Positions 1 to 8,096 of a stretch of DNA of 64,000 nucleotides are shown piece after piece. How positions within the stretch are numbered: the stretch's first letter is position 1; every line of letters starts with the position of its first letter. Where the stretch lies: NCBI RefSeq assembly GCF_021129235.1, contig NZ_JAJOMA010000015.1:1-64000 (forward strand), written 5' to 3'. The position numbers and the translations under genes are program-made. The notes under the pieces were generated by a model, which saw nothing but the letters and a program-made list of their open reading frames with translations, searched no databases and was not told where the DNA came from. Source of the DNA: Kineosporia mesophila. GTDB taxonomy: Bacteria > Actinomycetota > Actinomycetes > Actinomycetales > Kineosporiaceae.

Positions 1-679
1 CGCGGGTGGTGATCGAGCCGGAGGCAGCCTCGCAGGCGTGGGAGGCGAGGGTCGTGCCCGCGTCGTCGACCGCGTCCACTTGTATGGCTTTTTCGCCCTC
101 GCCGGTCCGGCTCACCAGGGCGCCCTCACCGAGCGGCGCGATCAGGCCGGCGTGGGGATCCACCGTCAGGCGCAGGGTCTCGGTGAGCTCTCCCTGTGAA
201 AGGGCCTTGTTGTCGAGCAGAACCGCCTCACCGGAGGTGGGGAAGAAGACGCCGGTGCTGCCGGCGGTGGACAGCATGCCCGTCGAGATCGTGGCAACCC
301 CGTCACCGTCGAGCCGGGGCAGGGCCCGCGGCTGGGAGCGGTAGTAGTGGAAGTGGTCGACGTGGTCCCAGGTCCACACGCCGCTGTCGATGATGCTGAC
401 CCCGGCGTCATCGGCCGCGAAGACGTAGCGGCCGTCGGTCGTGACCGTTTCCGGGGGAGTGATGGCGTCGAGGCCGGTTTCGGTGCCGTCGAGCAGATCG
501 AGCATCGAGGATTGTCCTTTCGCATCGATCGCGACGAGATGCAGCTGCGGTTCGGCGACTTCGGCGGCACCTTCAATGGCGCCGTGGCCAGAGACCGGTT
601 CGCCGGTGACCGAGGGGCCGCCCGCGCAGCCGGCCAGGGCGAGGAGGCCGATGGTGGCCAGGAGTTTTCGTGGGTACAT
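1..679 (-). CDS. aztD: AztD-like zinc metallochaperone lipoprotein (partial, runs off left edge)
   Basis: The reading frame starts at ATG 677-679, stays open for 226 codons and leaves the window, so only the N-terminal half is visible. It opens with a short lipoprotein signal ending in LALAGC (lipid Cys 18). Residues 106-111 read HVDHFH, a histidine cluster suited to metal binding, inside a stretch with beta-propeller-like strands. AztD proteins are extracytoplasmic zinc chaperones that hand zinc to the AztC binding protein of the AztABCD importer. The gene begins 14 nt after the stop of aztB on the same strand, as expected for an azt operon. No AztC gene is seen; it may lie beyond the left edge. 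The assignment rests on the histidine motif, the lipoprotein signal and the neighbours. Other exported beta-propeller proteins remain possible. Confidence 0.7.
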   Translation of the reverse strand, partial: MYPRKLLATIGLLALAGCAGGPSVTGEPVSGHGAIEGAAEVAEPQLHLVAIDAKGQSSMLDLLDGTETGLDAITPPETVTTDGRYVFAADDAGVSIIDSGVWTWDHVDHFHYYRSQPRALPRLDGDGVATISTGMLSTAGSTGVFFPTSGEAVLLDNKALSQGELTETLRLTVDPHAGLIAPLGEGALVSRTGEGEKAIQVDAVDDAGTTLASHACEAASGSITTR

Positions 680-693
680 CAAGGCTTGACCGA

Positions 694-1554
694 TCAGGAA
701 TAGATGACGAGGGCGGGCGTGCGGCGCTGGGCGGCGGCCATACGGTGGTTCAGTTGGGCGACGAGGCCGGAGAGCGCGGCGAATGCGATGGCCGAGGCGG
801 CGATGGACGCGCCGGCGGCGGTGCCCGCGTACCAGGAGCACAGCAGTCCGGTGGCCACGGCCAGAACCCCGAAAAGAGTGGCCAGGAGCATGCGGACGGG
901 GATCGTCGTGGTCCACGGCCCGGCCGCGACCGCCGGGGCGAGCAGGAGCCCGACCACCAGCAGGCTGCCGACGGCCTGGAACGAGGAGACCACGGCGAGG
1001 GTGACCAGGGCGACCAGCGCCAGGTGCGCGAGATGCGGTCGCAGTCCCAGAGTCTGGGCGATTCGGGGGTCGAAGGCGGAGGCGACGAAGCTGTGGTGGA
1101 AGGCGGCCGCGACCGTGACGGCGAGGATCGTGACGACCATCAGGATCAGGAGGTCGCTGTTGTCGATGGCCAGGATGTCGCCGAACAGCATGGCCGTGGC
1201 GTCGGTGGCGAAGGTGCGTGAGTGCGACACGATGATGACGCCCAGCGAGAGCATGCCGACGAACAGCAGGCCGATACTGGTGTCGTACGACAGGCGACCC
1301 CGGCGTTGCAGCACACCGATCAGCGCGCTCATCGTCACCGCGCTGACCGCGCCGCCGAGCATCACCGGCGCCCCGATCACGGTCGCCAGAGCGACGCCGG
1401 GCAGCATGCCGTGGCCGATGGCCTCACCGAGGAAGGCCATTCCGCGGATCACCACCCAGGTGCCGACCACGCCGCAGATCGCTGCGACCAGGCCGCCACC
1501 GAGAAGGGCCCGCAGGACAAAGCCCACGCCGAAAGGTTCCGTCAACCACTGCAC
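694..1554 (-). CDS. aztB: Zinc ABC transporter permease AztB
   Basis: Polytopic membrane protein of the ABC-3 (ZnuB/MntB) family that forms the zinc-conducting channel with the AztA ATPase. The N-terminus (MQWLTEPFGVGF..RALLGG) followed by GTWVVIRGMAFLGEAIGHGMLPGVALA is typical of AztB, and about eight hydrophobic segments follow. The frame also permits a GTG at 1572, but that start would lie next to the Zur-like palindrome. I prefer the GTG at 1554, which matches the family's usual N-terminus and has an AAGG upstream. The gene is divergent from aztA and is followed by the chaperone-like gene on the same strand, so transcription is probably controlled from the shared Zur site. Confidence 0.86.
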   Translation of the reverse strand: MQWLTEPFGVGFVLRALLGGGLVAAICGVVGTWVVIRGMAFLGEAIGHGMLPGVALATVIGAPVMLGGAVSAVTMSALIGVLQRRGRLSYDTSIGLLFVGMLSLGVIIVSHSRTFATDATAMLFGDILAIDNSDLLILMVVTILAVTVAAAFHHSFVASAFDPRIAQTLGLRPHLAHLALVALVTLAVVSSFQAVGSLLVVGLLLAPAVAAGPWTTTIPVRMLLATLFGVLAVATGLLCSWYAGTAAGASIAASAIAFAALSGLVAQLNHRMAAAQRRTPALVIYS

Positions 1555-1573
1555 GGCCAGAACCTTACACACA

Positions 1574-1586
1574 AACGATAATCGTT
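1574..1586. promoter_or_regulatory. Zur-like operator between aztB and aztA
   Basis: The sequence AACGATAATCGTT is a perfect odd-length palindrome (AACGAT-A-ATCGTT) in an AT-richer patch between the two divergent transporter genes. Actinobacterial Zur sites have the form AACGATNATCGTT or similar with flanking A/T. The position would let a single zinc-bound repressor shut off both aztBD and aztA. Identity is inferred from sequence and context. Confidence 0.72.
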
Positions 1587-1610
1587 CTCAATATCGAATA
1601 GGGTGACGCC

Positions 1611-2231
1611 ATGCTCACCACGACCGCCGTCCGGGCCCGCGGCCTCCACTTCTCCTTCGACGACGTGCCCGTGCTGCACGGCGTCGACATGGACCTGGCC
1701 TGGGGAACCGTGACCGCGGTGGCCGGCCCCAACGGCGCGGGTAAGTCGACCCTGGTCGAGATCCTCGCCGGTGTCCGGACTCCGGGGTCGGGAACGGTCG
1801 AACGGGCCGAGGGGGTGGCCCTGGTGGTTCAGCGCCCGGCGGCGCCCGACACCCTGCCCCTGACCGTGCGCGACGTGGTGACCATGGGCACCTGGAACAC
1901 GAAGACGCCCCGCGGGCAACGGCGCCGGGACGTCGAGGAGGCACTGGAACGGGTGCACCTCGCCGATCTGGCGACCCGGCCCTTCTCCGCCCTCTCCGGC
2001 GGCCAGAGGCAACGTGCCCTCCTGGCCCAGGGCATCGCCCGGCAGGCAAGGATTTTCCTGCTCGACGAACCGGCGGCCGGACTCGACGCCGACAGCCGGG
2101 CCCGCACCCGGGCCATGCTCGCCGCGGAGGCCGCCCGCGGCGCGGCGGTCGCCTGCGTCACGCACGACGACGAATCCATCGACGCCGCCGACGTCGTGGT
2201 CCGGCTCGAGGCCGGGCGGCGCGTCCGGTGA
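1611..2231 (+). CDS. aztA: Zinc ABC transporter ATP-binding protein AztA
   Basis: A 206-residue ABC ATPase of the metal-importer branch. The Walker A loop GPNGAGKST is at residues 39-47, the LSGGQ signature at 128-132 and the Walker B/LLDEP segment at 150-154. It powers zinc uptake through the AztB permease encoded divergently. The short length, with almost nothing beyond the nucleotide-binding domain, fits the family. ATG 1611 sits just after the Zur-like palindrome and a GGGTGAC ribosome site. The 3' end overlaps the next small gene by GTGA. Confidence 0.86.
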   Translation: MLTTTAVRARGLHFSFDDVPVLHGVDMDLAWGTVTAVAGPNGAGKSTLVEILAGVRTPGSGTVERAEGVALVVQRPAAPDTLPLTVRDVVTMGTWNTKTPRGQRRRDVEEALERVHLADLATRPFSALSGGQRQRALLAQGIARQARIFLLDEPAAGLDADSRARTRAMLAAEAARGAAVACVTHDDESIDAADVVVRLEAGRRVR

Positions 2232-2551
2232 ACGCCGCTCATCGCCGGTGTCCTGGGGCCGGCTGCTCTTTCGACCTGTTCAGCAAGAATACGGTGTCAC
2301 CCGAGGCGTTCGGATCGGTCGAGGTGGGGGACAGCCAGGTCGAGGTCCGCGATGCGCGGCCCGACGCGGCGGAGTTCACCGAGGCGGACATCTACGGCGC
2401 CGACGGGGCCAGGAAGCTCCCGATTCCCGAGGGAGCCAGCTACGAGCACTACATGTCGAGCGACGTGACGAACGCCTCCGGCAGCCTTTACCACCGCTTC
2501 TGCTTCCGCGACGGGAAGCTGGTGGAGAAGGAGTCTGTCGTCGGGGCCTGA
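2228..2551 (+). CDS. Small hypothetical protein, possible BamE/BLIP-like fold, coupled to aztA
   Basis: A 107-residue frame starting at GTG 2228, which overlaps the aztA stop by four bases and suggests translational coupling. The body (SPEAFGSVEVGDSQVEVRD, then YHRFCFRDGKLVEKESV at the end) has the helix-then-sheet pattern and the terminal FRDGKLV strand seen in SmpA/BamE or beta-lactamase-inhibitor-like exported domains. An A-G-C triplet near residue 13 resembles a lipobox, but no hydrophobic signal precedes it. The N-terminus may therefore be decayed or the start misassigned. Codon use is GC3-rich as in real genes. The role is unknown. Confidence 0.5.
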   Translation: MNAAHRRCPGAGCSFDLFSKNTVSPEAFGSVEVGDSQVEVRDARPDAAEFTEADIYGADGARKLPIPEGASYEHYMSSDVTNASGSLYHRFCFRDGKLVEKESVVGA

Positions 2552-2559
2552 CCTCTTCG

Positions 2560-3204
2560 TCAGCCCTGCAGGTACGCCAGGACGGCGAGCACCCGCCGAT
2601 TGTCCTCCTCGGACTGCTCCAGCCCGAGCTTGATGAAAATGTTGTTGCTGTGCTTGCTCACGGCCCGCTCGGTGACGAACATCCGCGCGGCGATGGCCGA
2701 GTTGGAGCGACCTTCGGCCATCAGGGACAGCACCTCGCGTTCGCGCGGGGTGAGGGACTCCAGGGGGCCGTGCCCGGCGCGGTGGTTCAGGAGGGCGGCG
2801 ACGACCTCGGGGTCCATGACGGTCCCTCCCGACGCGACCTGGCGGACGACGTCCACGAAGCGGTCGACGTCCGAGACCCGGTCTTTCAGGAGATAGCCGA
2901 CTGCGCCGGCCCGGTCGGACATCAGCTCGCGGGCGTAGAGCTGCTCGACGTACTGCGAGAGGATGAGGACGGGCAGGCCGGGGATCTGGGCGCGGGCCTC
3001 GATCGCCGAGCGCAGGCCCTCGTCGGACTGGCCCGGCGGCAGCCGCACGTCGACGACGGCCACGTCCGGCCGGTGTTCGAGCAGGGCGCGGGTCAGGGAC
3101 GGGCCGTCCTCGACCGCGGCCACGACCTCGAAACCGTACGTCTCGAGGATCCGCATGATGCCGATCCGCAGCAGGGCCAGATCCTCGGCGATCACGACGC
3201 GCAC
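2560..3204 (-). CDS. NarL/FixJ-family response regulator
   Basis: A 214-residue two-domain regulator. The receiver domain (about 1-120) has acidic residues near the start (AED), the phosphoacceptor Asp 52 in VVDVRLP and a conserved Lys in YLLKDRV. The LuxR-type helix-turn-helix follows (LTPREREVLSLMAEGRSNSAIAARM, about 150-210). Its start overlaps the end of the histidine kinase gene by 13 bases, so the two are an operon and almost certainly cognate. It would bind DNA after phosphorylation. Targets are not evident; the divergent exported hydrolase upstream of the kinase is one candidate. Confidence 0.9.
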   Translation of the reverse strand: MRVVIAEDLALLRIGIMRILETYGFEVVAAVEDGPSLTRALLEHRPDVAVVDVRLPPGQSDEGLRSAIEARAQIPGLPVLILSQYVEQLYARELMSDRAGAVGYLLKDRVSDVDRFVDVVRQVASGGTVMDPEVVAALLNHRAGHGPLESLTPREREVLSLMAEGRSNSAIAARMFVTERAVSKHSNNIFIKLGLEQSEEDNRRVLAVLAYLQG

Positions 3205-4493
3205 GGCAGCACCATCCTGATCTCCGTGGGGCCGCCGGCCGGGCTGTCCACGGTCAGGGTTCCGTCGAAAGCAGCCAGGCGCCGGGCAATTCCCCGCAGA
3301 CCCGAGCCGCCAGAATCGGAAGCGCCGCCGCGTCCGTCATCTTTCACCGACAGGTTCAGGCGGCCACCGTCGGCATCCGTGTGGGTGATGCCGATCGCGA
3401 TGTGGTGGGCCTGGGCGTGCTTGGTGGCGTTCGTCAGGCACTCGGCGACCGCGAAGTACGCGGCCGACTCGATCGGCGCCGGTAGCCGGCCGGGCAGGTG
3501 GAGGTCGAGCGTCGTGGGGGTCGGATTGACCAGGGCGAGAGCCTGCACGGCTCCTTCGAGCCCCCGGTCGGCCAGCACCGGGGGGTGGATGCCGCGCACC
3601 AGGTCGCGCAGCTCGGTCAGGGCACTGCTGGTGGAGGCCCGGGCCTCACTGAGCAGTTGCCGGGCGGCCTGCGGGTCGGCGTCGATCAGGTGCTCGGCCA
3701 GGCCCAGACTCATGCCGAGGGCGGCCAGGCGGGCCTGCGCGCCGTCGTGCAGGTCGCGCTCGATCCGGCGCAGTTCACCGGCCTGCGCGTCGACGGTGTC
3801 GGCGCGGCTGGCGGCCAGGGCGTCCACCCGCGCCTGCAACCGGGCCGGGCGGGTCGGGCCGAGAAGGGACCGGACGACCCGGGCGTTGAGCACGGCCAGT
3901 GGTGTCGCCAGAAGGTAACTGGCGCACAGGGTCAGCCCACCGACGGGAACCAGGGCGAAGGCCTCGGTGAGGCTGTTGATCGTCCAGGCCGAGCCGAAAG
4001 GGGTGCGGAAGGTGGACTCCGGGGTCAGCGCGACGACCAGCGGGTAGACCAGATACACCACACCGATCGCGAACAGCAGGAACGTCAGCCCGGCGGTGAA
4101 CCACCCGGCGACCGCGTCGACGACGAGCCAGGAGCCGTCGCGCCAGGTCGCCGGCTCCTTCAGGAGCGACCGGCAACGGACGAGGTGGTTGCCGCTCGTG
4201 GGCGGCCGGTAGGGGCGCTCGACGGGCTCGGGCAGGTGCTGACCGGCCCAGGTCCGGTGCTGGTCGGTGAACCAGCGGACGATGCCGGTGAGCAGCAGCG
4301 TGAGCGGAATGCCCAGGCCCAGAGGCGTGAGGACGACGGCCACGCCCCAGAGCGTGGCCAGTACCAGCGCCCCGAGCGAGCCCAGCAGCAGCACCGCGGA
4401 GGCCCCGACCAGCTCGAGCCAGCGGAGAAGTCGGGGCACGGGGCGCTCAATTGTGAGGACGTCGGTCAGAGGCACGTGGTGATCCTGGGCCAC
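3192..4493 (-). CDS. Membrane sensor histidine kinase (HisKA_3 type)
   Basis: A 433-residue kinase. Two hydrophobic pairs (about 30-72 and 125-205) enclose the linker and form a DesK/NarX-like membrane sensor module without a large external domain. The dimerisation and phosphoacceptor helix reads RRIERDLHDGAQARLAALG, with His 249. The ATPase domain has the N box (ECLTNATKHA) and the G1 motif DDGRGG, and closes with GSGLRGIARRL. It phosphorylates the response regulator encoded directly downstream with a 13-base overlap. Because the sensing segments are membrane-embedded, an envelope or lipid signal is likely, which is an inference from architecture. Confidence 0.9.
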   Translation of the reverse strand: MAQDHHVPLTDVLTIERPVPRLLRWLELVGASAVLLLGSLGALVLATLWGVAVVLTPLGLGIPLTLLLTGIVRWFTDQHRTWAGQHLPEPVERPYRPPTSGNHLVRCRSLLKEPATWRDGSWLVVDAVAGWFTAGLTFLLFAIGVVYLVYPLVVALTPESTFRTPFGSAWTINSLTEAFALVPVGGLTLCASYLLATPLAVLNARVVRSLLGPTRPARLQARVDALAASRADTVDAQAGELRRIERDLHDGAQARLAALGMSLGLAEHLIDADPQAARQLLSEARASTSSALTELRDLVRGIHPPVLADRGLEGAVQALALVNPTPTTLDLHLPGRLPAPIESAAYFAVAECLTNATKHAQAHHIAIGITHTDADGGRLNLSVKDDGRGGASDSGGSGLRGIARRLAAFDGTLTVDSPAGGPTEIRMVLPCAS

Positions 4494-4621
4494 CGGGGTG
4501 GCTGGGCACAGTGGAGTTTCCTACACCCTGAAAAGGGATTCCAGCACCCGTGTGGTGCAGGCCGTCGCCGGGAAGAGTTGTCGGCGTCAGCCCATCCGGA
4601 ATTCACCGCAGGAGAAATACC

Positions 4622-5521
4622 GTGAACAAGAGTCGTCGTACCGTCACCGGCCTGGGCGTCACCCTCACCCTGGCCGGCCTGCTCACCGCCTGCGGGCAGC
4701 CCGGCTCCGCCGCGGCCCAGACCAGGCCGAGCAGCTCCACCCCGGCCGGCAGCTCGACCCCGGCGACCGGCATCCACATGATCACGAACAACGGCCATCG
4801 TCTCGCCTTCCACGTCACCGCCGGACGGAAGGCGACGATCGTCCTGGACGCCGGGGGAGGGGAGGACTCCTCGTACTGGGCGAAGATCGTGCCCCCGCTG
4901 TCCCGGGCCACCGGCGCGCAGATCATCACCTACGACCGCGCCGGGACGGGCGACAGCGACGAGGTGCCCGGCCCGTGGAAGGTACAGAACGCCGTCTCGG
5001 ACCTGAAGGCCGGCCTCGACCAGCTCGGCGTCACCGGGAAGGTGCTGCTGGTGGCGCACTCCCAGGCCGGGGAGGTTGCCACCTACTTCGCCCGGCAGAA
5101 CCCCCACCGGGTCGGTGGTGCGGTGCTGGTGGACGCGAGCCTGCCGGACTTCTACACCGACCCGCAGATCGCCCGGATCGTCGCGGTCACCACCCCGCAG
5201 ATCGAGGCGCTCAAGGCCCAGGCCACCCTGACGAAACCCGAACGTCAGCTGATCGCGACCGCGGCCCTCTACACCCCGATGCACCACCGTTATCACCAGG
5301 TGACCTGGCCGAAGAGCATCCCGGCGGCCGTGATCGTCTCGACCGGGACACCGTTCGAGGGCTCGGCGCCGGACATGCAGCACTGGCGTGACGCCCAGGC
5401 CGACTTCGCCGCCCGCGCCGCCGACCGGGACCTCGTCGTGGCCGACAGCTCGCACGACATCCCGCTGGAGAAGCCCGATCTGGTGATCCAGCAGATCCGC
5501 ACCAGGCTTCAGGCCCACTGA
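4622..5521 (+). CDS. Exported alpha/beta-hydrolase lipoprotein
   Basis: A 299-residue protein. GTG 4622 is chosen because it directly gives a signal peptide (NKSRRTVTGLGVTLTLAGL) ending in the lipobox LTAC with Cys 24. An earlier in-frame start at 4550 would add 24 residues ahead of the signal. The fold is the alpha/beta hydrolase: a GGGEDSSYW loop after the first strand, a nucleophile Ser 147 in AHSQAG (an Ala replaces the usual first Gly of GxSxG), and a C-terminal His in DSSHDIP. It is probably an esterase or lipase anchored on the outer face of the membrane. It is transcribed divergently from the two-component pair, which may control it. Confidence 0.8.
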   Translation: MNKSRRTVTGLGVTLTLAGLLTACGQPGSAAAQTRPSSSTPAGSSTPATGIHMITNNGHRLAFHVTAGRKATIVLDAGGGEDSSYWAKIVPPLSRATGAQIITYDRAGTGDSDEVPGPWKVQNAVSDLKAGLDQLGVTGKVLLVAHSQAGEVATYFARQNPHRVGGAVLVDASLPDFYTDPQIARIVAVTTPQIEALKAQATLTKPERQLIATAALYTPMHHRYHQVTWPKSIPAAVIVSTGTPFEGSAPDMQHWRDAQADFAARAADRDLVVADSSHDIPLEKPDLVIQQIRTRLQAH

Positions 5522-5569
5522 ACCCCGGGCCCGGGAGCAGCGTCGCGGCCGGGCTGAGATGATGCCGGG

Positions 5570-6118
5570 ATGGACGGCTTCTTCACCTGGCTTCGACGTG
5601 CTCCCGTGGGCGAACAGCTACGGGCCGCCCAGGGGCGGGAAGACCTGGCCGATGCCGCCGACCAGGCCGCCTTCGGGCGTCCCGTCGACGGTGAGCTGGC
5701 CGTCCTGGCCGCACTGCTGGAACCGGACGAGGTCGTCCAGCAACTCCTCGAAGGGTGCCGGGGCAAGGTGGCCGGTCTCATGGCCCTGACCACGCGCCGC
5801 ATCCTCTTCACCGCCGAGGGCGCCGGCCCCCGCAGCGCGCTGATCATCGACCGGGCCGGCGTCGTGGCCGCCCGTGGCCAGACGCACCGGGGACTGAGCA
5901 GCCTCACCCTCACCACCGGGTCCGGGGATCTGGTCGTCGATCAGATCCTGGGCACCCAGGCCGAGACCTTCGCCGAGAACACGATGCGTACCCCCACCGA
6001 GGCCCCGGCCGTCGACCCGCTGGCGGCGCTGGCCGACCTACGGGCCCGGCACCGGGCCGGAGACATTGGCGACGCCGAGTTCGAGACCCGCAAACGTCAA
6101 CTGTTCGAACAGATCTGA
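5570..6118 (+). CDS. PH-like domain and SHOCT domain protein
   Basis: A 182-residue cytoplasmic protein. The central part (about 45-125: GLMALTTRRILFTAEGAG..LIIDRAGVVAA..GDLVVDQI) matches the bacterial PH-like beta-sandwich module. The C-terminus (LAALADLRARHRAGDIGDAEFETRKRQLFEQI) is a classic SHOCT oligomerisation motif. Such proteins usually bind membranes or act as assembly adaptors; no enzymatic residues are seen. It follows the hydrolase by 48 nt and precedes a strong hairpin, so it may be the last gene of that unit. Confidence 0.78.
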   Translation: MDGFFTWLRRAPVGEQLRAAQGREDLADAADQAAFGRPVDGELAVLAALLEPDEVVQQLLEGCRGKVAGLMALTTRRILFTAEGAGPRSALIIDRAGVVAARGQTHRGLSSLTLTTGSGDLVVDQILGTQAETFAENTMRTPTEAPAVDPLAALADLRARHRAGDIGDAEFETRKRQLFEQI

Positions 6119-6130
6119 CGTTGCCAGGAC

Positions 6131-6166
6131 CGATGGGCCCGCGACCGTGACAGGGCGGGCCCATCG
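6131..6166. terminator. 12-bp GC-rich hairpin between convergent genes
   Basis: CGATGGGCCCGC at 6131-6142 pairs perfectly with GCGGGCCCATCG at 6155-6166 across a 12-nt loop. There is no T-tract, as is usual for terminators in high-GC actinomycetes. It lies between the stop of the PH-SHOCT gene (plus) and the stop of the small secreted protein gene (minus), so it can serve both. Confidence 0.75.
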
Positions 6167-6179
6167 GTTCGGGCCCGGC

Positions 6180-6623
6180 TCAGGACTCGTTGGGGAACCG
6201 CACGCCCACCGTGTAGGTGCCGTAGCCGCTGGTCGCGACCACCCGGAGCCGGTACTGGGTGGAGTTCGCCGGCGAGTTCCAGGTCACGCGCTCGGTCGAG
6301 TCGGCGTTCCGGGACGCGGCGATCAGCTGGTAGCCGCCCGCGGCGGTGTTCCACTGCAGAACCTCGAGGTCGAAGTTGGCGTCCGCCGGACCGTCGAGGC
6401 AGGCGGTGTAGGTGCCTTCCTGCGGGACGAGGTAGTTGTAGGGCGTGGATTCCCGGGCCCAGCCCTCTCGGAACTCGCCCGCCAGCGCGTATGGGTAGTC
6501 GGTGCAGGAGTCGGCCGCCGCCGGGCCGGTCGCCGCCGAGGCCGGGGCGATCGCGCCGGCGAGGGCTGCCGGGGTGAGCAGTGCGGTCGAGGCCAGGATG
6601 GTGAGCTTGCGCTTGAACGGCAT
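6180..6623 (-). CDS. Small secreted protein, PPC-like beta-sandwich
   Basis: A 147-residue exported protein. The start is placed at ATG 6621-6623 because the sequence from there is a clean signal peptide (PFKRKLTILASTALLTPAAL, cleavage after ASA near residue 30) preceded by AAAGG; the frame is open about 20 codons further upstream. The mature part (GTYTACLDGPADANFDLEVLQ, then TQYRLRVVATSGYGTYTVGV) resembles pre-peptidase C-terminal (PPC) beta-sandwich domains usually attached to secreted proteases. Here the domain stands alone. Its binding partner is unknown. Confidence 0.72.
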   Translation of the reverse strand: MPFKRKLTILASTALLTPAALAGAIAPASAATGPAAADSCTDYPYALAGEFREGWARESTPYNYLVPQEGTYTACLDGPADANFDLEVLQWNTAAGGYQLIAASRNADSTERVTWNSPANSTQYRLRVVATSGYGTYTVGVRFPNES

Positions 6624-6842
6624 GAAGACATGAGCCTTTCGATGGAGTACGGAACGGCCCCATCCTCTTCGCGTAACGGACATAACGCCTTAATCCATTC
6701 ATAATTGGAAGTAATCATGCAGGAGCCGCCGGGTCCGGATGCGTTTTCGCCGCGGCGCGGCAAGCTGAGCACGCTCATGGACGTGGGTTCTTCGGCCGCC
6801 GGTCGCGGGACGCCCGTCCAACCCTCGATCGGAAGGCCGGCC

Positions 6843-7274
6843 ATGGCTGTGGTGTCCCGTACGTTCTCGGTCGAGCCGGCTCCCGATGTGGTGGTGGCGT
6901 ACCTGGCCGACTTCGGCCATGCCGAAGAGTGGGACCCCGGTACCGTGCGCTGCGTCCGGGTGGACGCCGGCCCGGTGCAGGTGGGTTCGCAGTGGCACAA
7001 CACCTCGAAGATCGCCGGTATCTCCACGGAACTGCGCTACACCCTGGAACAGCTCTCGCCCACCCGCGTGGTTCACGTCGGTCGCAACGACACCGCGACG
7101 TCCACCGAGACCGTCGATGTCGCACCCGACGGGACCGGATCGTCCGTCACCTACACGAACGAGGTCGTCTTCAACGGGATGGCCAAGGCCGCCTCGCCCC
7201 TGGCCAAGCTGATCTTCGAGAAACTGGCCGGTGACACCGTCGAGCAGCTGACCGGCGCGCTAAACAAGCTCTGA
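6843..7274 (+). CDS. SRPBCC-superfamily (polyketide cyclase-like) protein
   Basis: A 143-residue START-like protein. ATG 6843 is chosen because the family begins at this point (VVSRTFSVEPAPDVVVAYLADF) and a GGAAGG ribosome site sits upstream; the 46 codons before it look non-coding. The pattern of opening strand, ADFGHAEEWDPGTV, a mid-protein beta sheet and a long C-terminal helix (SPLAKLIFEKLAGDTVEQLTGAL) fits the hydrophobic-cavity fold of polyketide cyclase/dehydrase proteins. Ligand unknown. It stands alone between a divergent secreted-protein gene and the convergent ABC importer operon. Confidence 0.78.
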   Translation: MAVVSRTFSVEPAPDVVVAYLADFGHAEEWDPGTVRCVRVDAGPVQVGSQWHNTSKIAGISTELRYTLEQLSPTRVVHVGRNDTATSTETVDVAPDGTGSSVTYTNEVVFNGMAKAASPLAKLIFEKLAGDTVEQLTGALNKL

Positions 7275-7286
7275 GCACCCGCTGGT

Positions 7287-8096
7287 TCAGGACCGCGTGC
7301 GCAGGCTCCGCCCGAGGCCGAGCGCCCGCTCGACAGCCAGAACGGCCAGCAGCGAGAACAGGATGAGTAGCACCGAAAGGGCCGCGACCTCCGGTCCGGC
7401 CTGGGTCTCGAGGTGATCGAGCAGGGTCACCGGTAGTGGCGTGATGTTGTAGCCGGCCAGGAACAGGGACACCACGGCCTCGTCGAAGGAGACCAGGAAC
7501 GACAGCACCGCCCCGGCGATCACGCCCGGGCGGATCAGGGGCAGCGTGACCCGGCGGAAAGTGACCCAGGGGGAGGCACCCAGCACCCGGGCGGCGTCCT
7601 CCCCGGACACGTCGACGGTGGACAGGCTCACCGAGATGGTTCGGATGGCGTACGGCAGGCACAGCACCACGTGGGCGAGCACGAGCCCGGTGTAGGTGTC
7701 GTTCAGGGCCAGGGGTGAGAACAGCAGCAGCAGGGCCAGGCCCAGAACGATGTTGGGCACCAGCAGCGGTGAGGTGAGGAAGGCCTGCGCCGCACCGGAT
7801 CCGCGGAAGCTCTGCCGGGTGAAGGCGAGCGAGGCGCAGATCGCCACGGCCAGCGTGATCACGGTGGTGAATGCCGCGATGATCAGCGAACTGACCAGGC
7901 CGGTCATGAATTCGGGAGTGCTGAAGACCGTGCGGTAGGGGTCGAGCGAGAAGCCCTGCGGCGGGAAGCGCAGGAAGGTCGAGGTGTCGATCGAGACCAC
8001 GGCCACGACCAGGATCGGCAGCCACAGGAACACGTAGATCAGGGTGACCAGGGTGCGCTGCGACCAGCGGGCCGCGCGGTCGGCGAGGGTGTTCAT
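7287..8096 (-). CDS. ABC transporter permease, PotC-like
   Basis: A 269-residue inner-membrane subunit with six hydrophobic segments and the binding-protein-dependent EAA-type loop (GEDAARVLGASPWVTFRRVTLPLIRPGVIAG) that contacts the ATPase. It belongs to the spermidine/putrescine/iron type of importers, second permease position. ATG 8096 overlaps the stop of the first permease by four bases (ATGA), which defines the start; longer upstream readings are out-of-phase artefacts. It is the last gene of the six-gene leftward operon. Confidence 0.88.
   Translation of the reverse strand: MNTLADRAARWSQRTLVTLIYVFLWLPILVVAVVSIDTSTFLRFPPQGFSLDPYRTVFSTPEFMTGLVSSLIIAAFTTVITLAVAICASLAFTRQSFRGSGAAQAFLTSPLLVPNIVLGLALLLLFSPLALNDTYTGLVLAHVVLCLPYAIRTISVSLSTVDVSGEDAARVLGASPWVTFRRVTLPLIRPGVIAGAVLSFLVSFDEAVVSLFLAGYNITPLPVTLLDHLETQAGPEVAALSVLLILFSLLAVLAVERALGLGRSLRTRS

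Noticed and set aside
704-1606. A 300-codon plus-strand frame opposite aztB
   Set aside because: It is the antisense of a clear permease, has no family features and is Arg/Ala-rich as expected for a shadow frame in GC-rich DNA.
2014-3918. A 634-codon plus-strand frame across the zinc ATPase end and the two-component pair
   Set aside because: It runs through four real genes in other frames and gives low-complexity sequence.
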